Assembly: GCA_009602725.1 (NCBI GenBank) | Contig: WELB01000206.1 | Span: 153,368-174,424 of the forward strand | DNA: 21,057 nt | Source: Spirogloea muscicola | Taxonomy: Eukaryota > Streptophyta > Zygnematophyceae > Spirogloeales > Spirogloeaceae | Direction of reading: 5' to 3' | In this document: one piece after another, positions 1 through 8,158 of the stretch | How the letters are laid out: every line of letters starts with the position of its first letter | Position numbering within the stretch: position 1 is the first letter of the stretch | Made by a program: the position numbers and the translations under genes | Notes under the pieces: model-generated | Told to the model about the DNA's origin: nothing | Databases searched by the model: none | Seen by the model: the letters and a program-made list of their open reading frames with translations, nothing else

Positions 1-3000
1 CCGCCGCCGCGAGCCTGGCTCGCCGAGGCGGCGGCAACGGCGGCGGCAGCGGCAGTGCCAAGACCGGCGCCGCGCCTTCGGGCCGCTGGCGGGCCGCCTT
101 CGCCTCGCTGCTCGCCAACCTGAAGAACTACCAAGAGCAGGTGCGCTGCCACCACTCTCTGGCGGCAGGCCGCCACAGTTGCAGGCGACCTCCCGTCATT
201 CACCGCCGCCGTCTTAGGACAGCGGCAGCGGCGTGAGGTGATGCCCCTGCACGGCGGCAATGCTTGCAAGCCGCAAGGCCCCAGCAAGGGCCACGGCAGT
301 CAGGGAGTGCCAGCGCTCGCGCCTTGGGCGAGGCTGCCTCATGGCCTGCCTCTTTGCCAAGGCATCCCTGCAGCAGTGCAGTGACGGTCGTACCTTCGCC
401 GTGTTGCAGGGGATCAAGATCCAGGAGAATGGCAAGGCCGTCCTGTACAGCTGTGGCCTCTGCAACGCCGTCATGTACAGGTGCCCGCAGCAGTCACCAT
501 GCGTCGCCGCCATGCTGCTGTTTCATTGACCGCTTCCTGAACGCAGGCTCTGCGCGTAAGGTCCGGCAAGCCGATCGATCTCTTAGGGGCTCGCAACCAG
601 TCGGCCAGCAGGAGCAGCTAGACTCCTCAGAGTTTCCCCTTGCTTTGCAGTTTCGTCGCCTAGCCACCCATGCGCCCTCCGCCTGCACTCAATTGACCTC
701 ACGTGTCTGCTCCCCCTTCCAGCGATCACACTCTTAGCGATCACATCAATGGCAAGAGGCATGCGCGGCAGTTCGTCGCCAAGGCTGCGCAGCTGCAAGG
801 GTCCGTCGAGGCTGCACTGCCCGACGATGGAAGGCAATCAGGTCGTTTGTTGTCTGGAAATGCACGCACCAGCTCATGTGCTATCAGTCTCTCGGAGTGA
901 GTCTGTGCTTGTAGCTTATCCAGCAGCTTCTCACAAGCACATCTCTTATGCTGGGGAGCAGAAGTCGCAGCTGCTGCAGAGGCTGGACGCTCATCGCAAA
1001 GCATACCCACAAATGACTTGCAGCCAAAAGTAATTTAGTCAGTCTCGAACAAAAAGGCAAGCTGCTCAGTCTCTGTTCAACATGGCTGCAGGCAGTGGAG
1101 AAGCCAACAGAGGCAGCCTCAGATCAAGGAGCACACCACCAAAGAGAGCAGCCGTTGTTCCCATCAACACAAATCTTGACAGAGGTGCAGAGGGGACTAT
1201 GGAGAATGGTGCTTCCTATGAGGGCAGGGCAGATTTGCAAGAAGGTAGGGAGGGGGAGGTCATGCCTGCAAAGGCAGCCAACAAGAAGCGGGGGAGGTTG
1301 AGCAGCACCAAAGCGGCTGCTGGTGCTCCGTCTCAGTCCCCTAAGGCCAAGAGGAAACCAAAAGCGGACGCACCTTTGCCTAAGGCGGAGCTGGTCAAAG
1401 CCCTCAGACCTGTGGCAAACGGCAAGGCATCCAAGATCAAACAGGGGGCAGTTGACGGGGGGGGGACTCCGGAAACAAGTGGCCACATCAGTTTCAGCCT
1501 TCCGTCAAACAGGCAGCCGGGGAGTTTTCCACACGAAGCTCTTCCTAACCTACAGATGGACCAGACAGGAGCAATGAGGAGCTCGACGCCTGGACAGGCT
1601 TGCATGCACTCAGGGGGGAAGCTCATGTTTGCTCTTATCACCTTCGACTTTGACGACACTGTGGGCAGAGGGGGTAATTGGCAGTCCAAGAGTACCTCAA
1701 ACTCCGTTGAGGATGGTACCACGGACATCACTGTCCTGTCACCACCTCTGGAACGCGTGACAGAGCTCGAAGGCGCAAGAACACTCCCGTGTACACCGGA
1801 TGCTGAGCCTCCAACTGCAAGTGGAGACGATGCAGATACTCGGATGCAGGAAGGTGTGCCTGCCAGACCGGTCCAGTCAGCACAGCCCAGTGCTGGCGAA
1901 GGGGACGCAGCCTTGGCGCCTGACCAGTTGACTGCTCGTGAACCAGGAGATGGCCTGCCAAAACAGCCAGCAGTGACAGGTGGTTGTGATACAATTGGCA
2001 GACCTGGCTCACAGGAGCTTGCGATTGAGCTTTTTTCGGAGAAGCGGGCTGCAAAAGTGGTGGCCCGCAGTGCTGGGAGGTCGAAGGCCATGCCGGCAGA
2101 ACGAAGTTGCTTCATCTGCCGACAACTGCTGGTGAAGGGAGCCGAAGTGGCGGCCCTTTGGAATACACGCACTGGCCGCATTGCTTGCAGCACCCGCAAT
2201 CACACTGGCGTGAGTACTTGAACCCTCCATTGCCCAACATAGAATTGCAAGCCCTAGATGAAGACAACTGTGCGCCAAAGCCTTTCTAGTATGCCAGCAT
2301 GTGGATGACGTGTTCAAAAAGATCTCAAATTGTTCTGCAGAAAGCCGACTTGGGGCACTCAGACATTGATAGGAGACACCTCTTGCAGACCCTCCTCTTA
2401 CAGCCACTATTTAATTTGACCAGCGCAATCTTGTCTTTTATACATCTCACAAGAATGGCTAATTGCTTAGTAGACCAATGTTCTTTGGATTTGCAGGTCT
2501 TCCATGTCTTCCACAGCCGATGCCTTGCTGACTGGGTGGCTCTTTGCCAAGCCAAGGCCTTCTCAGCCCTTTATCCTGATGCCAGGCCTCCACTAGAGAG
2601 TGCAGCTCGCGTGCAACATCCAGCAGGAGCAGAGAATTCTGGTGAACCGCCCGTGCCGCCGCTATCAGATGAGGTTGTTGAAGGAGATGGACCTGGTGCT
2701 CTTACAGAAGTTTCCGCCAGCACTTTCCATTCACGACAAGTGGACGGTCGATCATTGAATAGTGGTGCAGTGTTGGCCGACCTGCAACCTCTGGAAGGGC
2801 CAATATGCCCTGAGTGCCAGGGCACTGGTGTCCTGCCAGTTGCCGGTGGCTTGGAGAGGCCTCGATACCGACTTGCGCAGGTTGGCTATTCACACCACCT
2901 CAAGATATCTACTAGCAGACTCCCTCACTTTACAGACCTGCTCACATTGCTATCAAGAATGGGCACCACATGGAATGGAGCAGCTGCACAAGTGCACGAC

Positions 3001-3599
3001 TGCATGTACATGATGACTTCAAGTTCGACAGGATGTGCACCAATGTAGTGCAGAACTCGTTAGAGGCAACATCAAATCTCAGCAAGTGTTTGGTGGTGCA
3101 GATATACGACTGCATAATGGAGCTGGTTCAGACCCGGAAGACCTGGAGTGAGCAAGCAGATGGAATGGTTGCTGCTGCAAGTTCCACAACGACTCCCTGT
3201 ATCTCCTTGAGCAATGCCAAACAGCAGCAGGTCCTTGAATCGACTTTGCTCCTAGCTTCAAGACCTCCGCTCTGCCAAGTGTGCTGCCTGGGCACACTTC
3301 GAGTAGTTTGTAGAAAACAAAGGAACAATTGTGTGCAGGAAGTAGTAACATGAAACTGCAGCTCCAGGTGTGCACTCTACGTGATGTCGGCTGATCCAAC
3401 GCTGTGACTTTTCAAGCAGGTCATACAGGAAGTCCATAAGACGTTGGAGAAATTCAAAGCAGGGAGCCAGAGGCTCCTGACAGCTTTTCCAACCTCAGTG
3501 TGGGTTGCTAAACCACCGTTTTATTCATGCAGTATGAGCCTTAGTTTGTGGCAAATGTGGTGGACACATGCATGCTATGCACACTCCGTGGCTGTGTAA
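1..3599 (+). CDS. U1/matrin-type C2H2 zinc-finger protein with C-terminal Cys/His (RING-like) module; 5' partial
   Basis: Six exons fit in frame: 3-140 (runs off the left edge), 410-480, 723-841, 1092-2209, 2497-2880 and 3420-3599 (stop TAA), giving about 669 residues. Exons 2-3 form a CX2C-X12-HX5H finger (CGLC ... HINGKRH), the U1-C/matrin spacing typical of RNA-binding or splicing-related proteins. Exon 4 encodes a long polar, probably disordered region with Lys/Arg-rich stretches near 1285-1380 that could act as nuclear localisation signals. It ends in CFIC (from 2108), followed across the intron by HVFHSRCLADW and, from 2806, CPECQGTG. This resembles a degenerate RING-like zinc module that I recall from plant proteins of unknown function. 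Molecular function is unknown; a nuclear, nucleic-acid-associated role is inference. The last exon is supported mainly by matching phase and open frame, so its 3' end is the least certain part. Confidence 0.75.
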
Positions 3600-3646
3600 A
3601 AGACTGTCAATAATAATCACACACACAGAATTTACTAACAACAATC

Positions 3647-3651
3647 TGTAA
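3647..3651 (+). other. TGTAA poly(A) signal, zinc-finger gene
   Basis: TGTAA, the chlorophyte-type polyadenylation motif, lies about 50 bp after the stop codon at 3597-3599. Five bases are easily found by chance, so this is a position-based call. Confidence 0.35.
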
Positions 3652-4055
3652 TATGACCGCAGGATCTGTGGAACCAGTGTCAAGGACCACTCAAAGGTCC
3701 AGGTTTAGTGGCCTGCAATGTATCCTGCTGACATTGCGAGGACTTCGGTGCACCTCATCACTGCTGGATCAGCCCAAGGGCACTGTAGAGTAGATGGATC
3801 CATCTTCCAGGTGGGCACTGTACAATGTACAATGTAGCATATGTGGTAGGTTGCTTGTCGCAAGCTTCTATGAAATGACGCTGATCCATGGGCGGAATAA
3901 TCCTTCTTGACATGCATCATCTGTCCAGGCTATCAGCGTCACAGTAAGACACAATGTAGCACAGACTCATGTGGTCTGAGACTAGACAAGCAGGAAAAGC
4001 CACTCCGTTGGCTGCGGAATGAGCTTGGTAGCGCTAAATCGCAGTGGTTGACCTA

Positions 4056-4060
4056 TTACA
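4056..4060 (-). other. TGTAA poly(A) signal, serine hydrolase gene
   Basis: TTACA on the + strand reads TGTAA on the - strand, about 210 bp after the hydrolase stop. The spacing is similar to that seen for the Rpn5 gene. The call rests on position and motif only. Confidence 0.35.
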
Positions 4061-4267
4061 TTCATCAGAATTGTTGCAGCAGGATTGAGCAGAGCTTTGC
4101 AAGCAAGTCTACTGAATGGTGCTGCCAGAATAATCAACAAGTCCAGATGAGTGATGTGTATAAAAGAGTGGAGTGCCTCAACAACAGTAGTCATATAGGC
4201 TGAGTGCCTGCATCTGCATGCTAAGCAAAGTGCTTCATTCTCACTCAACCAAAAGTCATCGATGTAA

Positions 4268-7200
4268 TTATTGGTTCAGGTAATACTTGTACAGTTGCTT
4301 CACTAAGGACTGCAGCCCAATCCTAGTTGGGGCCACAACTTCAGCACATGCCGAGCTTATGTGTACCTGGCTAAATTGAGAAGGTTGGTCTCTCATAGCT
4401 GGCTTCGCACATTCACGAGCATCAAGGTCTACATTTGACTTCGGATTGCAATTAGAGCCAGACACTTCTTCTTCTTCTTCTTCTTCTGTCAAGGAATGAG
4501 CAAGCCAAGTTTCTTTTCTATCTCCGACTGCGGCAATCAGAGAGTGTTGCAGCAGATCTTGTGTCTGCTCTGCAATGCACATTGTCAAAGTGCTGGCAAG
4601 TGCGACTGTTAGGTTGCTTGCAGAAGCAAGCTCAGCATCGATCATGCCCGTCGGATGACTGCAGCTGCTGGCAGCTGTAAACAGCAGAGTTGCTTTGCTT
4701 CCCTCTCCCAAGGTGCAAGCTTGCCCATCTGCACAAGCCTCTTGGTCAGAATGCGCTCCTTGCTGACGGGCCAGATTGATCTGGGACGGAGTGTCGGCAA
4801 GCTCATCTGCCACCCAAGCTGCCTTTGCCTGAGACTCTGTGCACTCAAAAGCCCCAGCCCCCGATGTCCCTGTCTCGTGACATTTATGATGTGAGTCGCT
4901 CTTTGTTCTGCTCGATGTCAGGCCAACCGTGCCACAGCTCACCACTGATGATCTGCGCTTGGCGACTCCTTGCAACGAGCTTTCAGCGGGGCGTTGCATC
5001 AGCTCTGGCAGTTGTTGGCTTTCTTCAACAAGCTCTGAGCAGGGCTGAATCTCCCAGTTGGAGGTCAGTGGCTTGTTGACGGTATACCTGTGTGGGACCT
5101 GGTGAGAGTGAACAGCATATGGGCTGCTCAATTGCACTTGCTGTTGCATTGCCAGATGCTACAAAGCGTCCTTGTACTTGAGCAAGTATGAGGCCGCTGG
5201 AACTATGAGTTTGAGACCACTGAAGCACAGCTGAGGACCACAGAACAACATAGCTAAGTGAAGACCTGGTGTCCGAGCTGGAAATACCTGCCAGATAGCT
5301 CGAGCTATGACCTCTCCCAGATCGGCTGCCAGGCGGAGGGCTGTGTCATACTCGTACTTATCATCGTCGAGCACGCCATTGGCATTGGTGTAAATTGACA
5401 TAGACATGAAGAAGGACCTCCCTGTCTCAACATCAAAGACGTACCTGCCAACAACACCAGCAACAAGGTGGCCAGCTGAATAGCAGAAGGAGACCCGTCA
5501 GGAAGATCTGACAGAGCATTCGTTTTGATCTGCGGCACCAGCAGAGCGAGTGTACTATGAATTGCGTTATTGGGAATATGTATTCTCACGAGTTATCCAC
5601 GGTGAAGCCATAGGCCTGACCGACCTTGTTGTATACCCTAAGCGCCGCCTTAGGCCGTACTTTGCAAAGGCCCGGCAGGAAGAACTGCCCCATGATCAGC
5701 ACAACACAACTAAGTCATGGCCCCTTCTAGTGTGCCCTGCACAGTATACTCTCCTCTTTCCACTTGTACTAGTGCATGTAGCCAGTCCAAAGTCACTCAG
5801 GGGACAGAGTTGCAGCAGCACTGACCTTACAGTAGTCATCAGGAAATTCCTTGGCTGAATAACGAGGACTATGTGACTGAGAGGGGTACTGCAGCATTGC
5901 ATCCTGAAGGAGTTGTCTTTGGCCACTGCTCAACAGCAAACCAGGGCTTCCAGGCTGTAATGGGAAAAACAGTCACTCCGAGGGGTATTGACTTAGCAGC
6001 CCGATGCCATTCACAAGTTGCTGTTAGGGCCCAAGTCAGGTTGTGAGCTTGAAAGGGACATAGTACACCCACAGTCCATGGGAGATGAGGGACGTGGCTG
6101 ACCAGCCAACGGAGCATCTTGGAGTAGGAGCACCCACATGGATGTCGCTTCTCATGAGCTTCACCAGTAGGTCCTGGATGTCCACCAGCGAAGCTACATT
6201 CTTCACTGAAAAGTCCATGGGCTTCTTCACCTGAACATGACTGACGCAGCTACTTGAGTCCGAGGAATTAAGTATCGGATGCGCTGCTGGCACATGCAGG
6301 GCAACCTCATTCTCCCTGGCCAGAGAGGCTGTATAATCAAAGTGAAAGGTGAGATAATGAGAAACAGGAGAACTGGGGAGGATAATGAAAGACAGTACCA
6401 GCTGGCTTCCATCTTTGACATACGCCTTCCCAACCAGAGTGCCCAGAAGGTGCCTGTTGGGGGGAAGTTCAGCCAAGTTGTGCTTGGGCGGGATGCTGAA
6501 GGCCTGCTGCTCCACACTAATCTCCAGCGGCTCGCAGAAATGGTTCTCCTCTGCAGTCAGTGGCACAGATAGCCTGTGACGCAGCCTCACGCTGCTCAAG
6601 CCAGCATCCCACCTGCGCGCCACCATAGAAACTACCCTTCCTGACTAAGGAGTGCTAGCAGTGCGGATGACCTCGCCCGGCCTCCTTCATCACGAAGACA
6701 GTGAGAGCGCCAGAAGTCATGCACGCACAGGGACAGAAGGGCGTACATTGCTTGGTTGAGTCGCTTTTGTCCGACCAAGGCGTAGAGCCGGTTGTAAGCC
6801 TGATTGTCAGACACCTGCACAGAGAGTCCAACTCAGCTGGTGGCCTCCATCTCTCTTACGCTGGTGACACTGTCAGGGCTACAAGCTACAGCTGCAGTCG
6901 CGTCATGCCCAGCTTACTCGCGCAGCTTAAAGAGCAACACCCGTGACACTCACGAACAACGAGTGGACACCGCGGCCAATAAGTCTGATCAGACTCTCAA
7001 AGAAGCCAATGCTGGACCTTGCTCTGCAAGACAGGCGCCATTGCCATTGCCCAGAAAAGCCGACCAGGCTGGACTCATTGGCAGGTGGAGAGCCTTGCCA
7101 AGAACAGCTTGCGGATCTCGTGGGCCACTGTGATCGCTCCTCCGTTCAGGTTGGACGGATCCTTGTCTTGGGCGTCCGGGTAGCTGCTAAACAGTGGCAG

Positions 7201-7922
7201 CACCGTGAGGGGCGTAGTTGGGCTCAACTCAACACCTGGTGAGCCCACACCGCTCAGAGTCAAGTGGTGCTATGTAGGATATGGAAGGAGTGGGTGGAGG
7301 ATGGGGAAGGTTGCCCTACGCCTGCCCATCCGAGCAGAAGCTGTCCCTGCTGCAGGCTGCTGATCCGAAGGCAGGCCAGCTGATCACCAGCAGGAGCGTA
7401 CCCAGGCTGGTTTGCAAGCGCGACAGCTCCTGGAGGGCCGCGATGGCAGCACAGATCTTGATGGAGCTGGAGCAAGCCCAAGCAGAGCCACGAAGATGGC
7501 AACGCCAGCGTTAGGTGCCGCTGCAGCCACTCGGCAAGGGCGGCGAGGCTTGCAGGCGGCACAGCGACGCAGGGGTCTGGAGTCCATCACGCCGACGCGG
7601 CTGCTGCAGGAGGAGGCCCAGGCGAGGGCCCGCCGAGGACCTGGCGGGGTAGAAGTACTCCTCGTCGGCCCGGAAGCCGTGGCGCAGCAGCTCGGGCTCG
7701 CCGCCGCGCCCTGCCTCGCGCACCTCCGACACCAGCACCTGAGCGGTGCGCTGGCTGGTCAGTGGTCAGCGAGCTGCGGCGACGGCCAGCAGGCCGGGGC
7801 AGGGAGGGAGGCGCGCGTGCCTGGAAGCGCAGCTCGGGCGCGCGCTCCATGGCGGCGCCGAACTGCCGCGGGTGCGCCGCCAGCACGGCGCGCAGGAAGG
7901 CGGAGTCCCGCGCCGCCGCCAT
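4268..7922 (-). CDS. SxxK serine hydrolase, class A beta-lactamase fold (beta-lactamase2 type), with C-terminal extension
   Basis: Eleven exons (- strand): 7922-7821, 7738-7641, 7466-7402, 7235-7099, 6814-6747, 6612-6399, 6230-6138, 5954-5826, 5702-5590, 5444-5288, 5098-4268; 668 residues. The penicillin-recognising triad is present: S67-S-I-K70 (SxxK, split by intron 2), S136-D-N138, and K328-V-G330 in place of KTG. Motifs such as YFYPAS, SDNQAYNRLY, RHRLSV, PMDFS and YNKVGQAYGF match a bacterial, largely Bacteroidetes, serine-hydrolase family as I remember it. Those proteins end near residue 392; the last exon adds 276 polar residues with an E7 run and no domain I recognise. Introns 1 and 4 use GC donors. 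Junction 8 (5825-5703) lacks a canonical in-frame acceptor. Start M at 7922 was chosen; an in-frame ATG at 7982 would add 20 residues. No signal peptide is evident. Activity could be an esterase, DD-peptidase or beta-lactamase; the substrate is unknown. Confidence 0.9.
4465..4487 (-). repeat. (GAA)n microsatellite inside the hydrolase last exon
   Basis: About 7.5 perfect CTT/TTC units on the + strand. Read on the - strand they encode seven consecutive glutamates in the C-terminal extension. The repeat is in frame, so unit changes would alter length without a frameshift. Confidence 0.85.
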
Positions 7923-8158
7923 GGCCGCGCCTTGCCCCGCAGAAGCGAAGCACGGCAAGCCTCTGCTATTGTCCGTTCGCATGACTTATGAACGGCCGCT
8001 GAATGGCTCCCGGCTCTCAAAGCCATTCGCCTTCACGTTGGAAGAGCTGTCGCCCTCACGCCGGGGCCTCCNGCCGCAGCTCCGCCGGCATCGCGCCTGA
8101 GAGCTGGCAAGGTGATCGATGCCCCACCCCTCTTCAGTAGGCTGCGCACACGAGAGCC
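7923..8158. promoter_or_regulatory. Shared divergent promoter region, hydrolase / M14 carboxypeptidase
   Basis: About 236 bp separate the chosen start codons of the two head-to-head genes (about 176 bp if the hydrolase starts at 7982). The region is GC-rich and contains an unresolved base at 8072. I see no clear TATA box. A shared promoter is inferred from layout only. Confidence 0.5.

Larger units (their letters stand above)
3600..4267. other. Convergent 3' intergenic region
   Basis: This is the stretch between the ends of the zinc-finger gene (+) and the serine hydrolase gene (-). I see no exon with coding character. It should hold both 3' UTRs. A short doublet, tgtacaa tgtacaa, occurs near 3817-3831. 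Confidence 0.6.

Noticed and set aside
738-841. Exon 3 of the zinc-finger gene starting at 738
   Set aside because: It is in frame, but the resulting X7 spacing breaks the finger, and the acceptor at 722 has a better pyrimidine tract. It is kept only as a possible alternative splice.
1333-2199. - strand open frame of 288 aa
   Set aside because: Antisense to the long exon 4 of the zinc-finger gene. It shows no motif and has no splice context, while the + strand frame joins in phase on both sides.
4268-7922. Bacterial contamination as the source of the beta-lactamase-like gene
   Set aside because: The motifs are spread over 11 exons with matching phases, and the flanking genes are typical eukaryotic genes.
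7412-7991. + strand open frames up to 190 aa
   Set aside because: They overlap hydrolase exons 1-3 on the opposite strand and consist of low-complexity Arg/Ala/Gly sequence.
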